From NCBI GenBank assembly GCA_009760855.2, contig WPIO01000164.1:616001-680000 (forward strand): 64,000 nucleotides of DNA, given 5' to 3'. The DNA comes from Cristatella mucedo. Lineage: Eukaryota; Bryozoa; Phylactolaemata; Cristatellidae. The translations under genes were made by a program, and so were the position numbers. Shown here one piece after another: positions 41,045 to 52,289 of this stretch (its first letter is position 1; the number at the start of each line of letters is the position of its first letter). The notes under the pieces were generated by a model. That model was not told the origin of the DNA and searched no databases. It saw only the letters and a program-made list of their open reading frames with translations.

Positions 41045-43329
41045 CTCGCGGTTGCAGCCGAACCACCAGCGGCCACAGCCAACCGACTCGACAGAGTCGG
41101 CCCCTCGACCACCAGGCTCTTGCACTTGCCGCGTCGTTTATCCAGCAGGCTGGCAGATTGGCGTCGAGATGAGAGGGAGCTGCCGCTGACGCCTCCGCTC
41201 CCAGTGAATGACAGCTCGCTCAGAAGCAGATGGTCGTCATCGCCACCGGTCGTTGTTGGCGACGACAGACCGCTCCTGCGCGATCGCCCTCGAAGGTCGG
41301 AGAATGAGCGGCTCTTGAGCAGGGCCGCAAACTTGCCAGCTGGCGACAGCTGCGTCGACGGGGACGTTGCAGTAGCGCCGCCCGGGGTGTCTGCCGAACC
41401 GGCAATGCTGGCCGCTGCAGCAGCGACGCAGTCCAGCCGCACGCCGGCACTGCTTCGAGCTGCACCGACGATGGCAGCAGACGCCTCTTGTTTGCTGGTG
41501 GCCCCGTGCGCTGCCGTGTGGCTGGGGCGTCTGAGTCGGCTCAGCGCCGACAAAACGGATGAGGCAGCGAACATGCTGCGCAGCGAGCGACGACCGCTCC
41601 CTGTCGCCGCTGCAGCCGTCGCCATGGGCGGAAACGTCGAGCTGTCGCCGGACCTCACGCCCGTCTGCCGGATGAGCGGCCGGTGGACGCCGTCCGACGA
41701 AGGGTCGGGCTCGAGCGAAGCTGCATCTTCTTCGCAAGCCGCCGAGGACGACGACGGCGACTCGGGCGCCGGTCCGGAGCCGCCGCCGCCGACGGCAGTG
41801 TCAACGACGTCGATGACGTCGACGCCATGCGCCACGCACGCGCGAGCGCTGGCTCGTCGCCGCAGCTCGCGCTCCATCGTCAAGACACGCTTCGATGCGA
41901 GGGAAGCAGGGGCAGCGCGCTCGGCTGCGGCCTGGGGAAGAAGCTCTGGTGCGCCGTCACCAGACTGGGCAGAGCGGGCGTCGAGGTCCACGAACACTTC
42001 TCCGCCGTCGCCGTCAGAGCTGCACGCACGGCAACCGTCTGCTATCACGTCCGTCGCCACCGCAGCCTTCTCAGACGGCAAAGCTGTGCTCCGCTGCTCT
42101 GCGCAATCGCCGTGCTGCCCGGCTGTGCCGAGCGACAGATGATCCACGGCGGCGCGGTCTTCGTCATCGCCGTAGAGAGTTTTGCAAAGCAGTGGTGGAG
42201 TACCTGCCGGCGACTGCTGGCTCATGGCGCCGCACGGCACAACGTCCGGCGGCTCGGCCTGAAGCTTGCACGACGTTCTGGACAAGATCAAGACATCCGG
42301 TTTTGGAAGCCCTGTCTGAGATGGCCACGTGCAGCAGCCGCCGGTGTTGGGGGACTCTTCCTCTGCGTCTGCCGACTGCTCGCAGACGAGATCCGGTTCA
42401 GCTGCTGTGGCCGACGGCGTGATGGGAGAGACCACGAAGCTCGCGGACGATGCATCGTCCGCGAGCTGCTGGAGGCAGCAATCCGCTGTCGAGTTTGTCC
42501 AATCAGTAGCGGCTGCAGCAGCCCCAGCTGGCAGCGCCACAGGAGAGCAGCAGCGCGCCACTGCCGATTCGCAGGCGATGCATGGCTCCCCAACCACTGC
42601 TGCCGAACAGGCAGCATCGGAGTTGTCGCTAACGCAAGTCGCAGCAGGGGAAGGCTGATGTGAGGGCTCGAGGCAGCGACTGCTACTCTGCTGCTGCTGC
42701 AGAGGCGAGTCAGCTACGTCGGCCACTGTGGTAGCAGCTGTCGGCTCCATCGAAGTCGGTGACACAGGTCGGGTCGGCGAGTGAGCAGCTGTTGCAGCAG
42801 CACAGCAGCTGCAACCGTGGCAAGTCTCGTCGTTAAGCAGCCGCTGGCAACAGCCTCTGGCGGCTCCTTTGGTGGCAGCATTCTGCGCAGCGGCGGCGGC
42901 CGGCTGCCAGCACTGGCCGCTGCCGCCGCTGCGCAGCAGTCCGGACGGCGGCTGCGCCGCCAATTTGACACTCAGGATGGCAGCTGGCGCCGACGCCCGC
43001 TTGGACTCCGTCGGATCGCCAGACCCGACGAGACCGAAGGGGTGAGTGCGTCCAACGTCACAGCAGCCTCGTGTCGGTTGGGCGGTAGTCCTGCCTTTGC
43101 TGCCAGCATCGGCAGGCGACTGAGTCGTCGGCTTCTTCAAGAGTCGCCGGCACTGGCACTCACTGCTAGGCGGCGAGGCTGCGGCAGAGGTGCTGGAAGC
43201 AGACGCCTCTCGACAGCTGAGGCTGTCGCGAGGTAAGGTGAGTGCACGATGATGGTGGCTGAGCAGAACCTCAATGGCTTCCGGGCTGTTCTCGGTGCTG
43301 ACCATGTAGGACCACATTACGGTCGGACA
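41045..43329 (-). CDS. PLEKHG4-like: RhoGEF large exon, Ser/Ala/Cys-rich disordered region
   Basis: 761 codons plus two bases. Opens CPTVMWSYMVSTENSPEAIE VLLSHHHRALTLP after the acceptor TTGCTGTTGCAG. The rest is disordered, rich in Ser, Ala and, unusually, Cys (GCCQRLLNDETCHGCSCC). Near its end are RSRSFSDLRGRSRRS and SSRRQSASLLDKRRGKCKSL, basic Ser motifs of the kind bound by 14-3-3 after phosphorylation (inference). It ends phase 2 at the donor GTAACG, matching the next exon's lone C. The frame is open upstream to an ATG at 43464, but the residues there look intronic and the acceptor is good, so I start the exon at 43329. Antisense frames (for example 41120-42142 +) are composition shadows. 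Confidence 0.85.
42438..42467. repeat. 30-bp perfect palindrome inside the large RhoGEF exon
   Basis: Arm AGCTCGCGGACGATG followed at once by its exact reverse complement CATCGTCCGCGAGCT. It encodes LADDASSAS on the - strand. Confidence 0.97.
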
Positions 43330-43737
43330 CTGCAACAGCAAGAAGCTAGCCGGCTTCGAATCTAGGAAAAATCGTGAAAGCATGTGTGCAAGGTAAGGAC
43401 GGTATTCGTGCACAACAGTAACATGAATTAAAAGAAAATCCTGAAACCGATTGTTCAGCCTCATGATAGCCTAGAGCTAATTTGACAGCAACGTCTTCAT
43501 TGGTATTTGCCCCCCGCGAAGCTGCCTGGGGGAGGGCCTTCCCTACGTCATTGGTCTGACGAGGCTTTGCATTGCTAGCACCTGGATTCGAAATCCCGAC
43601 TGCTTACTGTGACCGTTGGTGGCTGGCTATACTGAGCCAGTCGCCTAGCTGCCGGTCGCTGCCCAGGGAGCTTTTGCTGATCTACAGAATGACCTGTTTC
43701 CTAAAGCACCTCCTTTGTATCCCTACTAATTAAAGTG

Positions 43738-43748
43738 GAAGAGAGAGT

Positions 43749-43823
<75 letters not shown>

Positions 43824-43850
43824 TGTGTGTGTGTGTGTGAGAGAGAGAGT
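43738..43850. repeat. (GA)n with internal (GT)n
   Basis: GA run from 43741, a short GT stretch near 43822-43839, then GA again. Confidence 0.98.
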
Positions 43851-43954
43851 CCATCACGAAAAAAGATGGCGACCAGTACTTGAGGGCCATGTAATGGACA
43901 CGTAATTCTACTACGACTCAGGGAAGCGTATCCACGGGCAGTGAGCTCTCTAAT

Positions 43955-44060
43955 AGCAGCAGAAGAGCATTCAAGTCAATCAGCGCTGCTTGAAGCCAGC
44001 AGTACAGGATTGCCGGCTGCAGAATTCGAGCCCTTGAAGAGCCGGCCGTGAAGCACCAAC
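43955..44060 (-). mobile_element. SINE-1-like fragment, diverged
   Basis: GCAGCAGAAGAGCATTCAAG, GCAGTACAGGATTGCCGGCT and GCAGAATTCGAGCCC keep the SINE-1 order (B-box-like GGGCTCGAATTC). Confidence 0.5.
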
Positions 44061-44232
44061 CCAGGGTGAGCAAACACACACAGGGTGAGATCGAATCTCA
44101 GCAATGCTAAGCCCTAGGGTCAGGAGACTTCTAGTGAACTATGGCCAGGCGGGAGCAGCAGCTGTTGCTGCCTGGGGCAACTGTGGATGCACCTCACAGC
44201 AAGTTGCTTCCTTTGAGCTGTCAACAGCCTCT

Positions 44233-44664
44233 CGATGTAATGTATCTCCGTCTGTAACTCCACAAAGTCATAAAGACTAGGTGGGTGTTACGCAGGAGAG
44301 TTTAGTATAGCGCACTCACAGCCTAAGTGGCTTTCGGTACGCATTCGGTAGCCAACAGACTTCGTCTCACGCAACAAAGAGAAAGTGGGAAGCATAGCCG
44401 AGTCAGGAGAGCAGTTGAGGTAGTGAGTAGCATAGAAGTAGCAGCTCAGGACCGCTGAAAAAGGATGTGCCATAGTCGGCAGTAGGAGAGTAGTTGTCGT
44501 TGCGCAAGAATTGTGGAAGCGAGTTCCACAGTCTAGGACCTGCAGAGCTAAAGCTTCTGTAGCCAACTGTCTTTAAGCAGAGGAATGGGACAACTAATTT
44601 ATTGTCCACACAGGACCTGAGGGCGCGAACAGGCTGAAACTGGCGCAGCAGTTCAGCTAGGTAT
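44233..44664 (-). mobile_element. LINE-B copy, minus, 3' part
   Basis: Starts GATGTAATGTATCTCCGTCT. On the - strand it reads DNKLVVPFLCLKTVGYRSFS, GPRLWNSLPQFLRNDNYSPT and LLRETKSVGYRMRTESHLGC to a stop. It starts inside LAELLRQFQPVRA and has one frameshift near FFSG. Confidence 0.92.
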
Positions 44665-44909
44665 CAGTAGAATTCGAAGCAGCAGCCAAAGCAAAGGCCT
44701 GGGCATTTCCTTACGAAGTGGTATCGTTGCAGCTATATAAAACCACAGCAGCCAAACGCCAAACTCCTATACTTAAATGAGCAACAGCAACTGAAATGAA
44801 CATCACGAACTTGCACACAAAGCAAATCCTCAGTGGGGGGGTGCTCACTGTTGCATACTACAGCATAATGCATTGATGAGGGTGTTTTCCCCTGCTTCGG
44901 GGAGGGGGT

Positions 44910-44979
44910 GGCCTTCAATCGAGTCAAGAGTGCAGCAGCTGCTGCACTCGATTGACTCGACTTGACTCGATCGAAGGCC
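44910..44979. repeat. Imperfect 70-bp palindrome
   Basis: GGCCTTC...CGAGTCAAGAGTGCAGCAG faces CTGCTGCACTCGATTGACTC...GAAGGCC. It is followed by alternating CAGCAG/CTGCTG blocks to 45090. Confidence 0.85.
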
Positions 44980-45020
44980 GAAGCTGCTGCTACTGCAGCA
45001 GCTGCAGCTACTGCAGCAGC

Positions 45021-45404
45021 TGCTGCAGCTTTCTTGAGAACAAGTTGCAGCTGGCATCTACCAATCCAGAAACAGCTGCTGCTGACAGAAAGCATCAGCT
45101 GTTTAAAACAGCCCTAAGCGTGCCAAGTGACATCTTAGCACAACACCGAAAGAAATATCTCTCATTTGTGCTGCTGCCCTTCAAAGCCCGGTCTCGAAGC
45201 CTGCCGGAAGAACATGGATTTCTGCATATTCCACTGGGTGTCAGTGAGCCTGCTTCAATGTTGCTAAGGATGAGCCGAGTATTCAAAGAGCATAGAATCA
45301 TGCCTGAAATAGGCTGTGAGCCAGAACGAGAGGGGGTTCGTCTGACATGTCAAGTGTCTTCATACAGAATTAAGTTAGGTAGGCCACACAGGCATCCGGA
45401 GTAG
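45021..45404 (+). CDS. Open frame of unknown origin, possible exon
   Basis: About 125 codons after the CAG/CTG-rich stretch: FLENKLQLASTNPETAAADR, KHQLFKTALSVPSDILAQHR, KKYLSFVLLPFKARSRSLPE, EHGFLHIPLGVSEPASMLLR and GCEPEREGVRLTCQVSS, ending RPHRHPE and TAG at 45402-45404. Composition is protein-like and lacks repeats, but I recognise no domain. There is no clear promoter, and the start could be a splice acceptor within CTGCAGCTTTCTTGAG. It lies opposite to the RhoGEF, so it could be a small nested gene, a relic of an unknown element, or chance. Confidence 0.3.
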   Translation, partial: CCSFLENKLQLASTNPETAAADRKHQLFKTALSVPSDILAQHRKKYLSFVLLPFKARSRSLPEEHGFLHIPLGVSEPASMLLRMSRVFKEHRIMPEIGCEPEREGVRLTCQVSSYRIKLGRPHRHPE

Positions 45405-45604
45405 GGCTGCTGTGGTACTACTGTGCGGCAGCAGCAAGAGTTTAGCTGCAGCTTCTTTGTCTCAGGCCTGTGCCAGGGGGACCTGCATGGTCAACCTGAA
45501 GTTCCACCTTAGCAATCGACTGACAAGTTAGGATCGAGATGCTTCCATTATCTAGTGGAACCAAAACCACGGGTGGCATGGCCACGGCATGCCACCCTGG
45601 TTTG

Positions 45605-45710
45605 GCCCTGATATTAGCGTGCTCCCCTTTGATGACCGAGGTCAAGGTGAATGCACGTGATAAACGCAGTCGTGGGGTCGAGCCCTGCTGCATGTGCACA
45701 AACACGAGCG
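45605..45710 (+). mobile_element. SINE-2-like fragment
   Basis: CTTTGATGACCGAGGTCAAG and GTCGTGGGGTCGAGCCCTGC resemble the SINE-2 head and B box, as in 51952-52112. Confidence 0.45.
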
Positions 45711-45717
45711 GTCGCGT

Positions 45718-45720
<3 letters not shown>

Positions 45721-45763
<43 letters not shown>
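45721..45763. repeat. (CA)n microsatellite
   Basis: About 21 CA units. Confidence 0.98.
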
Positions 45764-45766
<3 letters not shown>

Positions 45767-46583
45767 ATTCGTAGGGCCTCGGCTGCTTCAGACGATTCGG
45801 TGGAAGATCTGAAGGATCTTGAGGCTACCCTGGGGCAGGGGGAAATGGCAATCTCATGTGCCTGCCAGGTCCTACCCTGGCATGGCATGTTACCTTCGAA
45901 CTACTGAGCTACCAGTGACCAAGGACCAATTAATTCCAGTGGTTAATGTGGAAAGATTCTACTTACCAGCTCACGTTACAGCTGCACATGAGCCGCGAGT
46001 GTATCTATGGAAGGTAGATACTGGGATTTCCTGTGACACGCCCACTTAATGACACCACCTGATGACGGCAGTTAGCAGGAACAATCAAGCCAGCAGGTCT
46101 TCTCGCCATAAGAACGGCCAAGCTTTTGAGTCTTAGAATGTATACAACGAGCCACCCTCGATGAACCGTCGATGACGAATGGCTCTCAACGAACGAGATA
46201 CGGTGCAGATCTAATGGCGCTCCGAACGGAGCCTAAACAGAGGGGATAGCGCATAAATGGAAGGCATGGGCATAGCAACAGTGCACAGGCTGTACAGTCC
46301 TGTACAGCCCGAGCAGCCAGTGCTTCGACGAAAGAGACCCAAAACGAGTAAGTCTGACTTGCAGCCCTCGCCACCGATGCATCGGCACCGCTGCTTGGGG
46401 GTAGGGTTGTAGCACCTCGAGCCAACTGCCAACGCGTAAAGTGCTCAGGAAAACTTCTGGGAGCAGAGCAGAGCGGCAGCCAGGCGGACCGGGCCTAATG
46501 GGCGTCGTTCGATCGCCAATGCCGGCGGCGGCGGCTTTACCAGTCAGCTGCTAACGTGCATCGCCACAAGTTCCTCAGCTCAC

Positions 46584-46656
46584 TCGTGCCAGGATCGCCG
46601 CCAGAAGCAGCGCTCTCTGGTCGGCGGACGGAGGCAGCACCAGTGACTGCCCACGG
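46584..46656 (-). CDS. Candidate upstream RhoGEF exon (SEC14-like region?)
   Basis: A - strand block RGQSLVLPPSADQRALLLAA ILAR before the donor-like CGA|GTGAGC, phase 0. About 70% of third positions are G or C. The pattern (G..L..LP......L...IL) resembles the start of SEC14/CRAL-TRIO-like modules at the N-terminus of PLEKHG4-type GEFs, but the match is short and the acceptor (TACCTAG) is poor. It lies 3.3 kb upstream of the large RhoGEF exon on the same strand. Treat as a hypothesis. Confidence 0.25.
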
Positions 46657-47120
46657 CTAGGTACAGCCATCTTTGCATCTCTAGCTGGCTCGTTGCTCAC
46701 TCTCTCTGCTGCTGCTGCCCACCCCCTGCCGAAGGTGGCACGCTTTAGAGAGGCTGCACAGTGGCTCGGACGATTAGAGTTAACGTTGTCCAAGAGCCCT
46801 TGTGCACGCATGGCTCGACGACACAAAGTCTCCGAGAATACCCGATTGTCAGGTCCGAGCAAAGGCAAATACGAACAGGGCACCTGCTTTGAAAGGTCCA
46901 CAATGAGGAGGCAGCTATCAAGTACTCTACGCTACACTATGCAACTGACCCTGACTGAAGCTGACTAAGGAAGCAGTCCCGGGTGGATGGAGGAATCTGT
47001 ATTGGTGCAATCGCAGCTGATGATATTACTTGCACAGGCAATTTAAAGTCGATATAAAGACCGGCTACACGTGCAGGGTGATTGCGAGTGACGTAAAAGT
47101 GACAAGCAATGTATGTATAC

Positions 47121-47272
47121 ATAATTCATTTGTATAGCACCCTTAGAGAACTTGATCTCTATTACGGTGCTTCACATATGCCACGGGGCTCGAGCCCACG
47201 GCCTCGGTCATCAAATATCACCCTGACCTTGGTCAAGAAAAACCACCTTAACCGCCGAGCCTAACCAGCAAG
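47121..47272 (-). mobile_element. SINE-2 copy
   Basis: ATAATTCATTTGTATAGCAC, CTTAGAGAACTTGATCTCTA, TTCACATATGCCACGGGGCT, CGAGCCCACGGCCTCGGTCA and CACCTTAACCGCCGAGCCTA: a full-length copy. Confidence 0.8.
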
Positions 47273-47959
47273 GTGTGAACCTTGAGATCCAGGGACAAGA
47301 GAACAAGCAGCAGGCGTGTGGCAATTTGCCAGAGTTTCAAGCTTGATGAGCAACTACGATCTGCTCTCGGGAATTGACTCTCCCGGCATCTAATATTGGC
47401 TGTCGGCCAGTCAGTCACGCTCATGACTTACATTATCTGGTAATTATTATATAAAATTCGAAGTGACAATCTACAAATGACTGGTGCCGATTGTGCAATT
47501 CAGCAAATAAGTGTGGGGACATCCTATTCTACTGCACCTTGCTGTGCAATCAGCAGTCAGTGAAGCACTTTTAATGCGTTTTACACGTGCCTGCTCGAGC
47601 CTGACTTGACTATGCATGGGTCTCCGAATGTAACTCCCAGCAGGAATTGGCTTGGCCAAGATGGCCTTGCCTAGGTCCTATTAAGTGAGCTCACAGAGAG
47701 GGATCGGTCGTGGCCTACACAACCTAGACAGGAAGGGCGGTCAACGAAACAATGGCTAGTGTTTGTCAGCATAGATATGCAATGCTGAACCCCATCCATT
47801 GGCTTTCAGCTGTTGAATAATGTTGTCCTCTACCTCCATCTGGCTCATGTGATTAGGTAGAGTGGCAAGTACAGCTCCTGAAGTAGAAATACAAAACAAA
47901 ATGAAGATGAGAGGGTATACACAAAGTACAAAGGCAAATAAATAAATATTTATTTATAC

Positions 47960-47967
<8 letters not shown>

Positions 47968-48009
<42 letters not shown>
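47968..48009. repeat. (GT)n microsatellite in TA-rich context
   Basis: About 20 GT units between TATATA stretches. Confidence 0.98.
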
Positions 48010-48012
<3 letters not shown>

Positions 48013-48801
48013 CAATCTATACATTTATATAGTTTACATTTATAGAGACAGACATGTATACATATAGCCACACAAGCATGTGTGTGAGCACACACACGCA
48101 CGCACGCACCCACGCACTGGGAGGGCATGCGGGAGAAAATCTGAGGGCTCGATGACATTTGCTGGGGGTGTTAAACTCTGGTTTGCACCCTTTGGCCTAG
48201 TATGCTCCAGCTTATTGGCCCAGCATTTCAAGCATGTTTGATCTCGGCAATCCAGTGGCTGTTCCCTCCACATTTTCAGTAACTGCTAGCTTTGAAAGGG
48301 AATGCAATAGTAGCATGCAAAGGCCTGTGCTAGTCGCGTGAGATGGAATCTGACAATCTCAGAGTGGCAGAAGCACTGCTCAAGGCTCTGTGTTTAATAT
48401 CAGCAAGCCTCTCAAAGCAGAAGGTGGGTGGGAGGTTGCTGGGCAGATTGATGTATCGATGCCAACAGGACAGAGTAATCAGCATGCCGAGTAGAGCAGT
48501 TTTTTTCTGGCCGAGTTCAGTCGGTACGGCTGAATGCTGTCTAGCCGAGGTCAGGTCTCTCTGAGGGGAAAAGGTACATGACTGAACAGAAAATGTCTAC
48601 AGTCGATCAATCAGCACTCCAACCCAAGAGACCGGTCACCGGCAAGCCCATTAAGGAAAACAGCATGCATCACAGTGCTGCTAGGCTGAGCAGGGGAGCA
48701 CTAAAAAGCCGAAGAAGCCGGCTCGGTGCAGGGGGGGGGGGCAGGAATTCCCGGCCCAGTCTAGCTGCACCACCCGGCTGCCACTGGCACGGCTTACTCA
48801 C

Positions 48802-48990
48802 GAAGCTCGATGGCAGCAGAGCTCCTGCTGGCAGCCAGCTGTGAGGATTGCTGCTGCTGCTGCTGCTGTTGCAGATGGCTGCTGCAGCAGTCGCTGGCGC
48901 GGCCCGCACCAGGGTTCGGATGCCGAGTGCATGGCTGGACAAGACATTTGGCGGCTGGCTGCATTGCTTCTGCTGCAGTGCGATGGCTGG
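48802..48990 (-). CDS. Candidate exon with strong donor
   Basis: On the - strand CATCGAGCTTC is followed by GTGAGTAAG, a near-perfect 5' splice site. The preceding 190 bases are GC-rich and open in more than one frame. One frame gives SDCCSSHLQQQQQQQQSSQL AASRSSAAIEL (phase 1), another ALGIRTLVRAAPATAAAA. The CAG repeat makes frame choice uncertain. It could be an N-terminal exon of the RhoGEF or of another - strand gene. Confidence 0.22.
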
Positions 48991-50106
48991 CGCCTGCACC
49001 GGCTAAGCGGCTGCACCGGCTAAGCGCCCCCAGCAGTCTGAGTGGTGGCTGGTGTCCGATGGACAAACAAGAGACAATGCGGTCTTAGTTACTGATTAAC
49101 CGCCGGCCGGCCCGATAATGACCAGCGATGACAGAGACAATGTGCAGGGACAACGGCAGCCCAATTCTTCAGGCCCCCCGAACCTCTAGCCGGAGAGGTG
49201 GGAGTCTCCAACAAACGCCCCTCCCCCCCACCCACCACACGGCACGGTCGGTCAGTGGGTGCAGCAGCAGCTATTGCTCCTGCATCTGCAAGCAGCCGAG
49301 AAGTGCAAGTAAGCCAAGTTGGACATGGCAGAGTCGGGCGCGCAGAGGAAGGTGCTGCCGGCATCAGAGAAAGCGGAAAGAGACCGGAAGCTCGAGAGTG
49401 ATAGCATCACCAGCCGGCGAGCCTGACGAAGGCAGGAAGCCTCTTGATCTCGATGATGCCAGGAGCACGGTCTCAGCAGAAAAGGCACAAACACTGCGAA
49501 TTCCGGATCGCCTCGATCTGGCTTGGCAAAGGCCGTGGCTGAGTCAAGTCACACAACATTCCACGAGGGCACCAGGAACAAGCTGTAGCTCGAGGCTGGA
49601 CAGTCTTCTCTCGAGGGTCAACTCAAAAGCCCAAAGCCCGTGGGACAGATCGAGCAGCAAGCAAACCAGCTCAAGCAACACGAGTGAGACCCCAGCAGCC
49701 ATGATCACGACTGGCCACATATTGAACTTCCTGTCAAATCCAAATGTCCCAACGGCAGCTTGCCATCCCTTTAAACTTGTCTAAGAGGGCCAGTACCGGC
49801 TGCCCCGGGCAGTCGTTATTCCACAGTGGGCAGCTACCACCCTAAGCCAGGCAACAACTAAATCATGTGCACCAGCTGGCATCCATGAAGCTAGGCCAGC
49901 AGCCGGCGACGACCGGCTCCCAGGCATTCTACCGTGCCAGAGATCAACAGTGTTCTGCATCGAATCAGTCAAGTCATCAGTCATGTGAGCTACACTATGC
50001 CCGGCAACAGCTTGTCTGCTACCAGCTGCTGGTTGCTTGATGAAAGCCAAATGCTGTTACACTTGGGCAGACCACGGCCCATATAGCTTGAGTTTTCCAA
50101 GCAGTT

Positions 50107-50690
50107 TCATAATAATAATAATAATAATAACAATAATACATTTATAAAGCACCTTCAAAGAACTCAATCTCATTCTAGGCACTTTACATTTGCTGCAAAA
50201 GAAGCAAGATCGAATGGTTAGTGAAGCTTTACATGATTATAAGTGACCAGGTCAGCATACAAAGATGGTTCGTGGCAGCCTGCACAGTGTCAGCAGCATG
50301 AGCACACAAAAGACGAATCACATGGACTCACTAAATGCTGTGATTAATAGATGCGCATTTCAGCTTCTTTTTAAATGTCTTCAAGTAAGGGGACGGTCGT
50401 GACGTCCGTCGGGAGTTGGTTAGTTCAAGGCCTTGGAAGCATGCCAACTGAAGGGGACGGTCACCGGTGAGTGCGAGGATCGTACGAGGTACGAGGTACA
50501 CGATTGGATTTCGAAAATTGGGTGGCACGATACTTAGCCTGGTGGGGAAGTAGCTCTGATAAGTAGGCTGGAGCCAAAGAATGAAGGGAGATAAAACCGT
50601 ATAGTCTGGATTGAGCAAAAGCCTGCCGACCTACAGTGCCTGACAGAAGCCGTGTAGCCATCGTGCAAAGGAGGCTCCTGTGTCTAGCCA
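50107..50690 (-). mobile_element. LINE-A copy, minus, with (TAA)n tail
   Basis: Long ATAATAATAATAATAA tail at 50107, full 3' UTR, and on the - strand SLHSLAPAYLSELLPHQAKY and RATQFSKSNRVPRT. 5' end near 50690. Frameshifted. Confidence 0.88.
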
Positions 50691-51261
50691 TATCACCAAA
50701 CGATCTCGTGATCCACGTGGTCAACAGGCAATAAACTGTTCACTATCGTCAACCATTCCAAATGTCCCACCCTTTGGCTGCAGCTTGACTGAGCCGTGAT
50801 TCTGTAGATAGCTCATCCAGGCAGGCAGGCAGGCAGACGATCCAGTCTGATAAGGTCAGACAGCCGGAGTCCAATCTAAATGCTTAGAATTGCTGATCGA
50901 CCCTTGCTCGACAGGAGGCTAGAACTCGATGAGGTAACTGTGGGGCTATATCAACTACCAGCCACTGAGCTGTGTAAGGGACCTGGCCGGCCACAGCTCC
51001 AAGATGTTGACACGGTAGCAAGAAGCTCGGTGTCAGATATGTTGGAACAGAACACCACCGGTTAAACTTACTAAGGGCTAGGTCAATCTAAACCAATTAT
51101 TTTGGCTGCACATCAGGCCTTCTCATTTGCTCAGCTGATCAGGTAGGTCAGAGCCACATCTACACGTGGCTTTGGATCTTCTTAAGACATGCTCCAAAAG
51201 CTTAACACCCCTCAAGCTCAATCCAAATCAGTGCACTGTGCAGTAACGCACTAAAACAATG

Positions 51262-51345
51262 AGGATAGTAATGAACAATTTGCATAGCACTTTGAGGGGT
51301 AAATCTTTTTCTATGCACTTATAAATAAGCTGGCAAGGAAGCAAT
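51262..51345 (-). mobile_element. LINE-A 3' tip, diverged
   Basis: GCATAGCACTTTGAGGGGTA, TCTATGCACTTATAAATAAG and GGCAAGGAAGCAATG follow the LINE-A 3' end in reverse complement. Confidence 0.4.
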
Positions 51346-51621
51346 GCACCGACAAACGATCTGACTGCACTTGCTCTGCTTACACTTCCGTGAACCAGCC
51401 AAAGCTGCTGACAGCGGCAGAAGCAACACCACTCGGGCACGGATGGATGCATCCGGATGCTGCCGACATGATCGCCCTTGCCTGCTACAGGCAGCCAGTG
51501 GTCACAACTTATAAGCCTCCCCATCCCACCCTTTGCCCCTCCCCTTCCGACAGGCCAAAAAAGGTAGAGCCATGCTTAGCTATGCCAATGTCCACACCCA
51601 AAGCCTAGGCGAGTAAAGTTT

Positions 51622-51780
51622 AGCTCGTTTAACAGCCTCATTCGTATGGCAGCAGAAGAGACTTGACGACTGTGGACGCTGGTGCTTGCAGAGGGCAACA
51701 GAGAACCGCCAGAAGCAAAACTCTTAACTCGAAACGTAGTTGGTGAAGAGCCGACACTGTACCCCTGGGCTAAGAGGGGG
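51622..51780 (-). mobile_element. SINE-1 copy, diverged
   Basis: GCTCGTTTAACAGCCTCATT, GCAGCAGAAGAGACTTGACG and CGCTGGTGCTTGCAGAGGGC; the B-box region is degraded. Confidence 0.6.
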
Positions 51781-51951
51781 GCAGCTACCATTTGGTCTGT
51801 TGACAGCTTTATAAATCCTAGCAGCATTTTTCTACATTCTTTTCGCTACTGGTCTTCGATTGCCGTTATGCAGGTAGCAGCTCTTCTGTCATCTCGTGAG
51901 AGGGGGCCACAGTGAACTGAGTTTAGCTGTGAGCAGCAAGCCATCGGCCTC

Positions 51952-52112
51952 AGTTTGGTCCATCGGCTAAGGTGCTCAAGGGTTTTGATGGTCGAGGTCG
52001 AGGTCCCCCTCCTTTGATGACCAAAGTGTGGGCTCGAGCCCTGTGGTGCATGGTGAAGCACCTGGATAGAGATTCGGTTCTCAGAGGGTGCCATGCAAAT
52101 GAATTATTTGAT
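51952..52112 (+). mobile_element. SINE-2 copy
   Basis: TTTGGTCCATCGGCTAAGGT, GATGACCAAAGTGTGGGCTC, GAGCCCTGTGGTGCATGGTG and AGCACCTGGATAGAGATTCG then GTTCTCAGAGGGTGCCATGC and AAATGAATTATT. The terminal segment AGAGATT..GTTCTC.GAGGGTGC is shared with LINE-A. Confidence 0.75.
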
Positions 52113-52289
52113 TTGGTTTAACATGTTGCTATTACGTGCAGTTGATTACAAACAAAGGTACTGTACCAAATATAAATTAGCTGCTAAATCCATCTCCCTA
52201 ATTCTCAAATCCTAGATGTTTAGGCAGCCAGGCCACCTGACGGTCAGCACCTGCTCAGCACTGTGCTTGCTGAATTCTGCAGCATTTTC

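Noticed and set aside
41120-42142. 340-codon plus-strand open frame
   Set aside because: It lies antisense to the large RhoGEF exon, whose splice phases fit its neighbours. GC-rich third positions of the real frame remove stops from the antisense frame. No domain is visible.
41683-42663. 326-codon plus-strand open frame
   Set aside because: Same explanation: antisense shadow of the RhoGEF exon, with Arg/Cys-rich composition.
48740-49090. Possible coding region from long Cys/Ala frames on the plus strand
   Set aside because: They come from the (CTG)n stretch. Only the minus-strand block with a GTGAGT donor is kept, at low confidence.
49128-49784. 218-codon plus-strand frame
   Set aside because: Ser/Arg/Thr-rich with no domain, overlapping other frames of similar length; no splice or promoter context. 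I could not support it as a gene.
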